Positions 23,866-31,852 of a stretch of 37,618 bases of DNA are shown piece after piece; position 1 is the stretch's first letter; each line of letters begins with the position of its first letter. The notes beneath the pieces were generated by a model. That model saw only the letters and a list, made by a program, of their open reading frames with translations, was not told the origin of the DNA and ran no database searches. The stretch is from NCBI GenBank assembly GCA_016794525.1, contig JAEUJY010000169.1, forward strand, positions 1-37,618, given 5' to 3'. Origin of the DNA: Myxococcales bacterium. GTDB lineage: Bacteria > Myxococcota_A > Polyangia > Haliangiales > Haliangiaceae. The translations under genes and the position numbers were made by a program.

Positions 23866-24453
23866 TCACGCCGTCACCGTGCACAGCAGCGCCGCGCCGT
23901 AGCCCGCGAGCAGCGCGCCGACGCCGCGCGTGAGCTGCGCGACCCGGCGGCTGCGGCCGAGCGCGCTCGCGACCAGCGCGTACCAGCCGGTGGTGCCGAC
24001 GGTGACGCCGACGATCAGCGGCGCGGGCGCGAGCGCCGGCAGCGCGGCCACGGCCGCGGCCACCAGCGCCGCCCACATCAGCACCGCGCCGGGGTTCGCC
24101 ACCAGCAACGCGAAGCCGACGGCGACCCCGGGCACCCGCGATCGCGCCGATCGCGCCGGCGCCGGCTGGCCCGCGGCGCGGCGCGCGCGCAGGCCGCACA
24201 CCAGCAGCGCGGCGCCGCCGGCCACCCGCGCCATCGTGGCGCTGCCGGCCTGGCCCGCGAGCCAGGTGCCGACGCCCGCGCACGCGAGCGTCGCGCACGC
24301 CGCGTCGCCCAGCCCGGCGCCGACCCCGATCGCCAGCGCGCGGCGCCGCTGGCGATGGCGGGTCGCGGTCAGCACCGCGAGCCCGCACGGCCCCGGCGCC
24401 AGGCTCGACCCGACGCCGAGGGCGACGCCGGCGGCCAGCGACGCCGCGATCAC
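23866..24453 (-). CDS. LysE family exporter
   Basis: The 195-residue inner-membrane protein has about six hydrophobic helices. The start GVALGVGSSLAPGPCGLAVLTAT contains the PGP segment typical of LysE/RhtB amino-acid exporters, followed by an Arg-rich loop (RHRQRRR). GVGAGLGDAACATLA and a C-terminal half with FALLVANPGAVLMWAALV (family NP motif) also match. The substrate is unknown. The GTG start overlaps the methyltransferase stop as GTGA, so it is probably translated by coupling. It is the second gene of a two-gene unit. Confidence 0.82.
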   Translation of the reverse strand: MIAASLAAGVALGVGSSLAPGPCGLAVLTATRHRQRRRALAIGVGAGLGDAACATLACAGVGTWLAGQAGSATMARVAGGAALLVCGLRARRAAGQPAPARSARSRVPGVAVGFALLVANPGAVLMWAALVAAAVAALPALAPAPLIVGVTVGTTGWYALVASALGRSRRVAQLTRGVGALLAGYGAALLCTVTA

Positions 24454-25250
24454 GCGCCCACCGCCAGCGCGGCCGGCGCGCCGGGCACGTCGACGAGCCA
24501 GGCCTGGTTGGTCCAGATCGACCAGCCGATGCGGAAGCTGCGGGTGACGCGGGCGCCGGCGTGGCAGCGCCGGAACATCCCGCCGCGGCAGAACACGTCG
24601 TCGTCGAGGGGGCGCTGCAGCGTCGGGTGGCCGTAGAGGATCGCCGCCGGCCGGGGCCGCGCCGCCACCGCCGCGACGACGCGGTCGATGACCTTGGCGG
24701 CGATCGGCTCGCGGAACGGGTGGTAGAGGTAGAGGACCAGCGGGCCGGGCGGGACGGCCAGCGCCGTCGCGTCGCCGAGCTCGAGCTCGATCGGCGCGGC
24801 CAGCGCGCGGTGGCGTCGCATGATCGCCAGGTTGCGCTCGGCGATCGCGTGCAGCACCGGCGACAGCTCGACGCCGCGGGTCGCGCGGAACGGCCGCATC
24901 GCGGCCAGGAACAGCGCGCGACCCTTGCCGCTGCCGACGTCGACGAACGTCGCCGCGCGCAGCAGCGCGTCGGGCCAGGCCAGCGCGGTCAGCATCGCGT
25001 CGAGGTCGGCGTCCATCGACGGCAGGTACATCGTCGCGCCGCGCCGGCGCGCCGCGGGCAGCGCGGCCTCGACCGGCGTCAGGCCGGTGGTGGTGTCGGT
25101 GCCGAACCGGGCGTCGAAGCCGCTGTCGGCGGCGCGGGCGTCGGCGTCGGTCGAGTAGGCCAGGAGCCGCGTGGCGATCCGCCGCGGGCCGATCGCCCGC
25201 CACGAGTACGCGATGATCGACCACAGGTGACGCAGGTGACGGATGGGCAT
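24450..25250 (-). CDS. Class I SAM-dependent methyltransferase
   Basis: The 266-residue soluble protein has the SAM-binding motif I at FVDVGSGKGRALFLAA (about residues 103-118), an acidic end of strand 2 (RGVELSPVLHAIA) and motif IV-like LVLYLYHPFREP. The N-terminal 50 residues are basic and Trp-containing and may associate with membrane. The substrate is unknown. The start is preceded by AGGAGGAG with five bases spacing, the strongest ribosome-binding site of the window. It is followed, with a four-base overlap, by the LysE exporter, suggesting that a small molecule is modified and exported; this is inference. Confidence 0.8.
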   Translation of the reverse strand: MPIRHLRHLWSIIAYSWRAIGPRRIATRLLAYSTDADARAADSGFDARFGTDTTTGLTPVEAALPAARRRGATMYLPSMDADLDAMLTALAWPDALLRAATFVDVGSGKGRALFLAAMRPFRATRGVELSPVLHAIAERNLAIMRRHRALAAPIELELGDATALAVPPGPLVLYLYHPFREPIAAKVIDRVVAAVAARPRPAAILYGHPTLQRPLDDDVFCRGGMFRRCHAGARVTRSFRIGWSIWTNQAWLVDVPGAPAALAVGA

Positions 25251-25379
25251 GGGCGCTCCTCCTGCGGTCACGATGGGGCCGGCGGGCGTCGCCTCGCCGC
25301 GGCCTGGGCGTGAAGCGGGCGTGAGCCGGCGCGCGTCGGCGGGCTTCTCACCGCGACCGCGCGGTGGCACGATCGCGGC

Positions 25380-26369
25380 ATGTGGCGACGCGCAGGAGTC
25401 TTGTTGGCGACCCTCGGGCTGGCGGCGTGCGGCGGTGACGACGGCGGCGGCACGGTGATCGGCGGCGGCGGGCCGTACTTCCCGGCCGGCGCGTTCTGGG
25501 ATCAGGACGTCAGCGGCGTGGCGCCGGCGGCCAACAGCGACGCGATCATCGGCTCGCTGCGCGGGGCCGGCGGGTGGGGCAACGGCGACACCTTCCAGAT
25601 CGACTTCTCGATCGACGTGCTGCGCGCCGACGGCGCCAGCCCGGCGAAGCGGTCGTTCACGCCGACCGCCGACTTCTACGAGCCCGACTGCGACGCGGTG
25701 CCGATGCCGGTGCCGGCCGGCGGCAACGTCGAAGGCGAGGCCGGCTACGCGTGCACCGGCGACGGCGACTGCCACCTGCTGGTGTGGGCCCCCGACGAGA
25801 AGCAGCTGTACGAGATGTGGCGGGCCAACATCGTCGGCGATCAGTTCGACGGCGGGTGCCTGGCGGTGTGGGACACCAGCCGCAACTACGGGGCGACCGG
25901 CCGCGGCGAGCAGTGCACCAGCGCCGACGCCGCCGGCTTCCCGATCGCGCCGCTCTTGTTCACCGCCGACGAGGTGGCCGCCGGCGAGATCGACCACGCG
26001 ATCCGCTTCATCCTGCCCAACGATCGCGTCCAGCGCGGCTACGTCCGCCCGGCGACCCACGGCACCAACACCACGGGCGACGCCAACGCGCCGTACTACG
26101 GCGTCCACCTGCGGCTGCGCGCCGACTACCCGCTCGACACGCTGCCGACCGAAGGCGCGCGCGTCGTCGCGCGGGCGCTGCAGCGGTACGGCATGTACCA
26201 CGCCGACGGCGGCAACATCGCGCTCACCGCCCAGAGCGACCGCTACACCACCGCGAAGTGGGACGGCCTGCTCGAGCCGCGCGACCTCAGCGCGCTGCAG
26301 GTCGAGGACTTCGACGTGATCGATCACGGCGCGCCGATCGACCTCACGTTCGACTGCGTCCGCAACTAA
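25380..26369 (+). CDS. Hypothetical lipoprotein, beta-rich
   Basis: The 329-residue protein has a signal ending LAAC and a short Gly/Asp linker. The mature part is beta-rich with aromatic and Asn residues: FPAGAFWDQDVSG, CTGDGDCHLLVWAPDEKQLYEMWRANI, DHAIRFILPN followed by PATHGTN, and near the end HADGGNIALTAQSDRY. The HAIRF...PATH segment recurs in exported bacterial and fungal proteins of unknown activity; I cannot name the family. Four or more Cys could form disulfides. CACGAT lies six bases before the ATG, so it is another leaderless candidate. Confidence 0.72.
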   Translation: MWRRAGVLLATLGLAACGGDDGGGTVIGGGGPYFPAGAFWDQDVSGVAPAANSDAIIGSLRGAGGWGNGDTFQIDFSIDVLRADGASPAKRSFTPTADFYEPDCDAVPMPVPAGGNVEGEAGYACTGDGDCHLLVWAPDEKQLYEMWRANIVGDQFDGGCLAVWDTSRNYGATGRGEQCTSADAAGFPIAPLLFTADEVAAGEIDHAIRFILPNDRVQRGYVRPATHGTNTTGDANAPYYGVHLRLRADYPLDTLPTEGARVVARALQRYGMYHADGGNIALTAQSDRYTTAKWDGLLEPRDLSALQVEDFDVIDHGAPIDLTFDCVRN

Positions 26370-26555
26370 GGTTCACGCGGCGCGGCCGCGGTCAGCGCCT
26401 CCGCGCAGCGCGCGTGGTGGACGCGCCGTCTTGAAGTGCGTCAGATTGTCTAATCGGTAGCCTTCTTGTCTGAGATCGAGGCGGCCGATGCCACGTCACT
26501 CCCGTAAGTTCGGCTACATAGATTTCGCGCACGAGTCTTGCTCCGAACGGCTCGC
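26370..26555 (+). promoter_or_regulatory. Low-GC upstream region of the phospholipase gene
   Basis: This gap is visibly less GC-rich than its surroundings. It holds an inverted pair TCAGA...TCTGA (about 26443-26474) and a possible -10, TACATA at 26515-26520, which would give a leader of about 30 bases. No ribosome-binding site is seen before the ATG. No other gene or RNA is recognisable here. Confidence 0.3.
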
Positions 26556-27290
26556 ATGTCGAAGCACATGGGGCTGTGCATCGGATTGGTGATCGCGACG
26601 GCGGCGTGTAGCGAGCCCGATCCGGGCCCCCGCGCGCTGCGGCTCGATCAGCTCGACGCCGAGCGCGTGGCCGGCGCGCTGATCGTCGGCGACCGCGAGG
26701 TGCCGTTCGCGAGCGCGCGCGCCGCCGATGGGGTCTACGCGGTCCGGTTCGAGCTGCCGGGCGGCGAGGTCGGGACCGACGTCGACTGGAACGCGTACGC
26801 CGCGATGCCGCGCGCCGGCGCCACCTGGGCGATGAGCGCCGACGATCGCGCCGACCTCGACGCCCTGGCGACCGCGCTCGCCGACAGCCTCGATCGCGCC
26901 GACCCCGTGGCCGACAACCTGGTGCGGCAGGCCGGGCTGTGGGCCCGCCACCCGACCGGCGCGCTGGTGCTGCAGCCGATCGTGGCCGATCGCGAGCGCA
27001 GCTGGACGACGCTGTGCAACGGCACGAGCTATCGCACGTTCAACTGGACCTGGGGCTCGACCGCCAAGAGCGAGTACCTGAAGTACGGGCCCGGCGACAC
27101 CGCCAACCCGTGCCGCGCGCGCTGCGGCAACGGCTGCAACGCGATCGTCGGCACCAGCGCGTGGACCGTCGACTGTGCGCGCCACGATCGCTGCGAGCAG
27201 TACGGCGGCTCGGGCGTCAACAGCCAGTGCAACGACGAGCTGGCCTCGGCCAGCGACGACTTCTCGTTCGCGCCCAACTGCAGCTACTGA
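26556..27290 (+). CDS. Phospholipase A2-like secreted lipoprotein
   Basis: The protein has 244 residues. A signal peptide with lipobox TAAC is followed by an alpha/beta region of about 130 residues. The C-terminal 95 residues look like a bacterial phospholipase A2-type domain: LCNGTSYRTFNWTWGSTAKSEYL, a calcium-loop-like RCGNGCNAIVG, and the catalytic VDCARHDRCEQYG with His-Asp near residues 207-208. Cys spacing fits several disulfides. The expected activity is release of fatty acid from phospholipids outside the cell, useful for attack on prey membranes; family-based inference. ATG 26556 and 26568 are both possible starts. The stop overlaps the protease start by one base (TGATG). Confidence 0.78.
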   Translation: MSKHMGLCIGLVIATAACSEPDPGPRALRLDQLDAERVAGALIVGDREVPFASARAADGVYAVRFELPGGEVGTDVDWNAYAAMPRAGATWAMSADDRADLDALATALADSLDRADPVADNLVRQAGLWARHPTGALVLQPIVADRERSWTTLCNGTSYRTFNWTWGSTAKSEYLKYGPGDTANPCRARCGNGCNAIVGTSAWTVDCARHDRCEQYGGSGVNSQCNDELASASDDFSFAPNCSY

Positions 27291-28246
27291 TGCGCGCGAT
27301 CGCGGCCGCCCTGGCGATCGTGGGCGGCGCCCCCGACGCGGGCGACCCCGCCGTGGTCGCGGTGGTCGAGCGATCGCTGACCTGCCCGACGCGGTCGCCG
27401 GCGCTGGTGTGCAGCGGGACGGCGATCGGGCCGCGCGTCGTGCTCACCGCCGCGCACTGCGTCGGCGATCGCGACGCCGCCGGGCTCGACGTGATCGTCG
27501 GCGCCGATCTCGGCGGCGCGGCGACGCCGGTGATCGCCGCGGCGATCGCCCCCGACGCCGACCTGGCGGTGCTGACGCTGGCCGCGCCGCTGGCGGCCAC
27601 CGTCGCGACCGCGCCGCTGGCGCTCGAGGTCGGCGCGACGGTGCGCGTGGTCGGCTTCGGCGCGACCGACGGCGCGGCGGCGACCGCCGGCGTCAAGCAC
27701 GCCGGCACCAGCGCGATCACCGCCACCGGCGCGGCGACCGTGACGCTGGCGCCGGGGCCGGCGCTCACCTGCCACGGCGACTCCGGCGGGCCGGTCTTCG
27801 ACGGCGACGCGCTGGTCGCGGTGACGTCGGCGGGCGACGCCGGCTGCGCGGTCGACGGCGTCGCGGTGCGGGTCGACGCGCACGCGGCGTGGATCGCGGT
27901 CGCGGCCCAGGTCGCGGCGCCCGCCCCGCGACCGCCCTTCGATCCGGCGGCGTCGCTGTGCGCGCGGCCCTGCGCCGTCGACGCCGAGTGCGCGGCCGGG
28001 CTGGTGTGCCGCGGCACCTGCACCGTCGCCGGCCTGCCACCCGGCGAGCTCGGCGCGGCCTGCGGCGACGACGCCGACGGCGCGTGCGTCGCGGGGCCCG
28101 ACGGCTGTCGGCGGTTCGCGCCGTGCGGCACCGACGGCGGCGGCTGCGCGGTCGGGCCCGGGGCGCCTGGCGCGACCCCGCTCGTGCTCGCCGCCCTCGC
28201 GCGGTGGATGGCGCGGCGGCGCCCGCGGCGACGCGCCCTCGGGTAA
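27290..28246 (+). CDS. Trypsin-like serine protease with MYXO-CTERM-like tail
   Basis: The 318-residue S1-family protease has the complete triad: His in VVLTAAHCVG (near residue 55), Asp in PDADLAVLTL (near 90) and Ser in CHGDSGGPVF (near 165). The activation-type sequence IVGG stands at residues 10-13, directly after a very short hydrophobic start, so signal and pro-peptide are compressed. After the protease domain come Cys-rich segments (CARPCAVDAECAAGLVC) and then a small hydrophobic stretch plus Arg cluster (TPLVLAALARWMARRRPRRRA). That resembles MYXO-CTERM sorting signals for surface anchoring. It is probably co-expressed with the phospholipase. An earlier in-frame start would lie inside that gene. 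Confidence 0.85.
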   Translation: MRAIAAALAIVGGAPDAGDPAVVAVVERSLTCPTRSPALVCSGTAIGPRVVLTAAHCVGDRDAAGLDVIVGADLGGAATPVIAAAIAPDADLAVLTLAAPLAATVATAPLALEVGATVRVVGFGATDGAAATAGVKHAGTSAITATGAATVTLAPGPALTCHGDSGGPVFDGDALVAVTSAGDAGCAVDGVAVRVDAHAAWIAVAAQVAAPAPRPPFDPAASLCARPCAVDAECAAGLVCRGTCTVAGLPPGELGAACGDDADGACVAGPDGCRRFAPCGTDGGGCAVGPGAPGATPLVLAALARWMARRRPRRRALG

Positions 28247-28256
28247 CCTGAGCGGA
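28244..28256 (+). promoter_or_regulatory. Predicted -10 element (leaderless), overlapping upstream stop
   Basis: TAACCT at 28244-28249 is followed by seven bases and ATG at 28257. Its first bases are the TAA stop of the protease gene, so the promoter is embedded in the end of the upstream gene. Confidence 0.45.
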
Positions 28257-29024
28257 ATGTGCGCTCCACGCGATGCGGTGACTCGACGGCTCGCGCTCGG
28301 CACGCTCGCCGGCCTCGGCGCGCTCGCGGCGTGCGGCGATCCCGAGCCCGCGCCGGGGATCGACGCGCCACCGGCCATCGACGCCGCGATCGACGCCGCG
28401 ATCGACGCGCCGATCGACGCGCCGCCCAACCTGCCGCCGCAGGTCGGCGCGATCGCCGGGCCGACGACGCTGCTGGCGGGCGCCAGCGGGACGTTCGCGG
28501 TGGTCGCCACCGACGCCGAGGGCGACCCGCTGACCTACGCGTGGTCGGCGAGCGGCGCGCCGACGCCGGGCACCTGGGCCGCGCCCGCCGCCGCGTCGTC
28601 GGCGTGGTTCTCCGGGGCGATCGCCGCCACGGGCCCGGCGCAGCTCCAGGTCAGCGTCAGCGACGGCGTCAACCCGCCGGTGGTGCAGTCCCTGGCGGTC
28701 ACCGTCGCGGTGCCGCGCTTCACCGACCTGCAGCCGATCTTCGGGATGGTCTGCACGAGCTGCCACGGCAACGCCGGCGGGCTGCGCCTCGACCCCGCCA
28801 ACGCGTACGTCGAGCTGGTCGGCGTGGCCACCAGCAACACCGCGTGCAACACGCTGGTGCGCGTCGCGCCCGGGGCGCCCGATCAGTCGTCGTTGATCCG
28901 CAAGATGACCGGCACCACCTGCGGCGATCGCATGCCCCGCGCCGATCCGACCTACTTCGACGACAACCCCGGCCTGGTGGTGCGGGTGCGGTCGTGGATC
29001 CTCGCCGGCGCCGCGAACGACTGA
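28257..29024 (+). CDS. Lipoprotein with Ig/PKD-like and c-type haem domains
   Basis: The protein has 255 residues. The twin-Arg-containing N-terminus (TRRLALGTLAGLGALAAC) could be a Tat or Sec lipoprotein signal. A linker of repeated AIDA/PIDA units follows. Residues about 60-150 form an Ig- or PKD-like beta sandwich (VGAIAGPTTLLAGASGTFAVVATDAEGDPLTYAWS). The last 100 residues hold FGMVCTSCHGNAGGLRLDP with a CxxCH haem motif and a closing RMPRADP...VRSWILAGAAND, similar in plan to the lipoprotein at 375. It probably acts as a surface or periplasmic cytochrome-like protein. An alternative start is the GTG at 28278. Confidence 0.75.
   Translation: MCAPRDAVTRRLALGTLAGLGALAACGDPEPAPGIDAPPAIDAAIDAAIDAPIDAPPNLPPQVGAIAGPTTLLAGASGTFAVVATDAEGDPLTYAWSASGAPTPGTWAAPAAASSAWFSGAIAATGPAQLQVSVSDGVNPPVVQSLAVTVAVPRFTDLQPIFGMVCTSCHGNAGGLRLDPANAYVELVGVATSNTACNTLVRVAPGAPDQSSLIRKMTGTTCGDRMPRADPTYFDDNPGLVVRVRSWILAGAAND
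28377..28424 (+). repeat. Four tandem 12-base units within a lipoprotein gene
   Basis: Units start at 28377, 28389, 28401 and 28413. Two read ATCGACGCCGCG and two ATCGACGCGCCG. They encode the Ile-Asp-Ala-Ala/Pro linker and keep the frame, so copy number could vary without frameshift. Confidence 0.8.
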
Positions 29025-29057
29025 CGCGCGCCCCGATGCGGGCGCGCTCCCTGGAAC

Positions 29058-29972
29058 TCAGGCCGCGAGGCGGCCGGCGCGGTAGTCGGCCACCGCCTGG
29101 TCGAGCTCGGCCTCGGTGGTCATGACGAACGGGCCGCGGCGCGCGACCGGCTCGCCGATCGGCGCGGCGGCGAGCACCAGGCACCGGCCGCCGGTGGCGC
29201 TGGTGGCGCGCAGCTCGTCGCCTGGCGTGAGCACCGCGAGCTGGCCGGCGTTGACCGCGGCGCCGGTGGCGCCCAGCGCGACCGCGCCGTCGAGGACGTA
29301 GGCGCACGCGGCGTGGCCGCCGGGGAGCGCGAGCGCGAAGGTGGCGCCGGCGGGCACGGTGACGTCGAGCATGGTCGGCGCGACGTCGATGCCGTCGACC
29401 GGGCCGCGGGCGCGACCGACGGCGCCGGCGACGACGCGGACGCGGGCGTCGGCGACGTCGATGGTCGGGATCGCGGCGGCGCCCAGGTCCTGGTAGCGCG
29501 GCGCGATCATCTTGCGCGCCGCCGGCAGGTTGACCCACAGCTGCAGGCCCCACACCTCGCGGGTCGCGGTCGGTTGCGGCATCTCGCTGTGGACGATGCC
29601 GCGCCCCGCGGTCATCCACTGCGCGCCGCCGTCGGCGATCAGGCCGTGGTTGCCGACGCTGTCGGCGTGGGCGAAGCCGCCGCGCAGCACGTACGACACG
29701 GTCTCGAAGCCGCGGTGCGGGTGGGTCGGGAACCCGGCCTCGTAGTCCGCCGGCTCGGCGCTGTGGATCTCGTCGAGCATCAGGAACGGGTCGAGCAGCG
29801 GCAGCGCCCGGCTGCCGAGCGACCGGCGCAGCGCGACGCCGGCGCCGTCGCGGCCCGGCACCGCGGCGACGATCGTCGCGACGACGCGGCCGGTGCGCGA
29901 CCGCCGCTGGCAGGCCACGGCCAGGCCCGCGGCGGCGGCGGTGCCGGTCAACAGCTGGCGGCGCGACAGCAT
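29058..29972 (-). CDS. Tat-exported pirin family protein
   Basis: The 304-residue protein begins MLSRRQLLTGTAAAAGLAVAC, a twin-arginine signal ending in a lipobox. The pirin cupin follows with metal ligands in FPTHPHRGFETVSYVLRG (two His), later AQWMTAGRGIVHSEMP, the usual HxH and E/H set. The C-terminal pirin domain ends with PIGEPVARRGPFVMTT. Pirins are mostly cytoplasmic metalloproteins, some with quercetinase activity; a Tat lipoprotein version is unusual. TACGAT with six bases precedes the ATG. It is divergent from the nitronate monooxygenase gene, 55 bases apart. Confidence 0.88.
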   Translation of the reverse strand: MLSRRQLLTGTAAAAGLAVACQRRSRTGRVVATIVAAVPGRDGAGVALRRSLGSRALPLLDPFLMLDEIHSAEPADYEAGFPTHPHRGFETVSYVLRGGFAHADSVGNHGLIADGGAQWMTAGRGIVHSEMPQPTATREVWGLQLWVNLPAARKMIAPRYQDLGAAAIPTIDVADARVRVVAGAVGRARGPVDGIDVAPTMLDVTVPAGATFALALPGGHAACAYVLDGAVALGATGAAVNAGQLAVLTPGDELRATSATGGRCLVLAAAPIGEPVARRGPFVMTTEAELDQAVADYRAGRLAA

Positions 29973-29984
29973 CGCCCCATCGTA
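29973..29984 (-). promoter_or_regulatory. Predicted -10 element of the pirin gene (leaderless)
   Basis: Minus strand TACGAT (plus 29979-29984), six bases, ATG at 29972. It is identical in hexamer and spacing to the element at 14348-14359. Confidence 0.5.
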
Positions 29985-30027
29985 CCTGAACCGCCTCCAG
30001 GTCGCGCGGGCGTGCGAAGGTCGGCCG

Positions 30028-30975
30028 ATGTCGTGGTCCCGGCTGATCGCCAACCTGCGGCTGCCCGTGATCGGGTCGCCGCTGTTCATCATCTCCAACC
30101 CGGATCTGGTCCTCGCGCAGTGCCAGGCCGGCGTGATCGGCGCGTTCCCCGCGCTCAACGCGCGGCCGCCGGAGCTGCTCGGCACGTGGCTCGAGCGCAT
30201 CACCGCCGAGCTGGCCGCGTACGACGCCGCGCACCCCGACGCGCCGGCGGCGCCGTTCGCGGTGAACCAGATCGTCCACAAGTCCAACGATCGGCTCGAC
30301 CACGACCTGGCGCTGTGCGAGCAGCACCGCGTGCCGCTGGTGATCACGTCGCTGGGCGCGCGCGAGGACGTCAACGCGCGGGTCCACGCCTGGGGCGGCC
30401 TGGTGCTGCACGACATCATCAACGTGACCCACGCCAAGAAGGCGCTCGACAAGGGCGCCGACGGGCTGATCGCGGTGTGCGCCGGCGCCGGCGGCCACGC
30501 TGGCACGCTGTCGCCGTTCGCGCTGGTCGAGGAGATCCGCCGCTTCTGGGCCGGGCCGCTGGTGCTGGCCGGCGCGATCGGCACCGGCCGCGCGGTGCTG
30601 GCGGCGCAGGCGATCGGCGCCGACCTGGCCTACGTCGGCTCGGCGTTCATCGCGACCCGCGAGGCCAACGCCACCGAGGCGTACAAGCAGGCGATCGTCG
30701 CCGGCACCGCCGGCGACATCGTCTACACCAACCTGTTCACCGGCGTGCACGGCAACTACCTCAAGGCGTCGATCGTCGCGGCCGGCCTCGATCCCGACAA
30801 CCTGCCGGTCAGCGACCCGTCGAAGATGGACTTCGGCGGCGGCGCGGCCAAGGCGTGGAAGGACATCTGGGGCTGCGGCCAGGGCATCGGCACGCTCGAC
30901 GAGGTGCCCGGGGCCGGCGACCTGGTGGCGCGGATGCGCCGCGAGTATGACGCGGCGCGCGCCAAGCTGCGGTAG
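30028..30975 (+). CDS. Nitronate monooxygenase (2-nitropropane dioxygenase family)
   Basis: The 315-residue FMN-dependent TIM-barrel enzyme starts LRLPVIGSPLFIISNPDLVLAQCQAGVIGAFPALN, the usual first strand and loop. The FMN-phosphate region appears as AGAGGHAGTLSPFALVEEI (about residues 151-169) and then LAGAIGTGRAVLAAQAIGADLAYVGSAFIAT. The family oxidises toxic nitronates such as propionate-3-nitronate to carbonyls. The start ATG is preceded by GAAGG and eight bases, a moderate ribosome-binding site. It is cytoplasmic, and the neighbours suggest no pathway. Confidence 0.88.
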   Translation: MSWSRLIANLRLPVIGSPLFIISNPDLVLAQCQAGVIGAFPALNARPPELLGTWLERITAELAAYDAAHPDAPAAPFAVNQIVHKSNDRLDHDLALCEQHRVPLVITSLGAREDVNARVHAWGGLVLHDIINVTHAKKALDKGADGLIAVCAGAGGHAGTLSPFALVEEIRRFWAGPLVLAGAIGTGRAVLAAQAIGADLAYVGSAFIATREANATEAYKQAIVAGTAGDIVYTNLFTGVHGNYLKASIVAAGLDPDNLPVSDPSKMDFGGGAAKAWKDIWGCGQGIGTLDEVPGAGDLVARMRREYDAARAKLR

Positions 30976-31012
30976 CGCTTGCGCGGCGGTGCCCGCGTGG
31001 GATGGTAGCGGC

Positions 31013-31852
31013 GTGATCTCGCGACGACGGTTCGTGCTGGGCGCGCTGGCCACGCCAGCGCTGGTCGGGCTGGCCCGCGCGGCGCCGCGGCCCGGGCAGC
31101 TGCGCGCCGGGCGTCCGCGCCGGCCGCACCTGGGCGGGCCGCTGCCGGCGCTGTACCCGTACGGCGCGATCAAGCTGGGGCGCGCGACGCCGATCCGCCG
31201 CGCGGCGGTGTTCTCGATCGCCAACGCCAACGACCGCTACGTCGCGTCGATCGCGACCCGCGGCGGCGCGCGCGACCAGCTGTACCTGACGGTGGCGGCC
31301 GGCGCGGTGCCGGCGTCGTCGTGGGGTGGCGACACCTCGACCTTCACGCTCGATCGCGCCACCGCCGACGAGGTCGCCGGGCTGCTGCGGGTGCCGCGCC
31401 GCGATCGCACGCCGCTCGGCGCCGGCTTGTTCGGCACGTGGCGCGCGGTCGGGCAGCCGTTCACCGTCGGGCAGCCGATGCCGATCGCGCTGTCGATCGC
31501 GCACACCGGCGGCGATCCGGTGGCGGTGACCGTCGGCGGCCGCCAGCGCGGCCCGCGCGACAACCGCTTCGCGTTCACCGCGACCGATCGCGCCGGCCAG
31601 GCGCTGCCGGTGATCGACGCGCCCGACTTCGGCGGCGTGATGACCTACCGGCCGATGGTCGCGGGCGATCGCGTCGAGCTGACCGCCGATCTCCGGAGCT
31701 GGGTCGCGATCGACCGGCCCGGCACCTACGCGATCACCTGCCAGCACCAGGTCGAGCTGGCGCCGACCACCGCCGGCGCGCCGTGGCCGGAGCACGGCCA
31801 CGAGGCCTGGGACCTGACGCTGGCCGGCGCGCTGACGATCACCGTCGCGTGA
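31013..31852 (+). CDS. Tat-exported protein of unknown function
   Basis: The 279-residue protein has a clear twin-arginine signal: [21 protein letters not shown] with a likely cleavage after ARA. The mature part is beta-rich and Arg-rich. Segments include [49 protein letters not shown] and [20 protein letters not shown], which read like Ig-like or cupredoxin-like strands. A few His are scattered but no clear metal site is seen. I do not recognise the family. GTG 31013 is chosen since it gives the complete signal; GATGGT lies six bases before it. Its TGA abuts the stop of ohr (TGATCA). Confidence 0.72.
   Translation: MISRRRFVLGALATPALVGLARAAPRPGQLRAGRPRRPHLGGPLPALYPYGAIKLGRATPIRRAAVFSIANANDRYVASIATRGGARDQLYLTVAAGAVPASSWGGDTSTFTLDRATADEVAGLLRVPRRDRTPLGAGLFGTWRAVGQPFTVGQPMPIALSIAHTGGDPVAVTVGGRQRGPRDNRFAFTATDRAGQALPVIDAPDFGGVMTYRPMVAGDRVELTADLRSWVAIDRPGTYAITCQHQVELAPTTAGAPWPEHGHEAWDLTLAGALTITVA

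Noticed and set aside
26370-26555. tRNA or small RNA in the low-GC gap
   Set aside because: No cloverleaf, no TTCGA-type loop and no terminator; only a short inverted pair and a weak -10.
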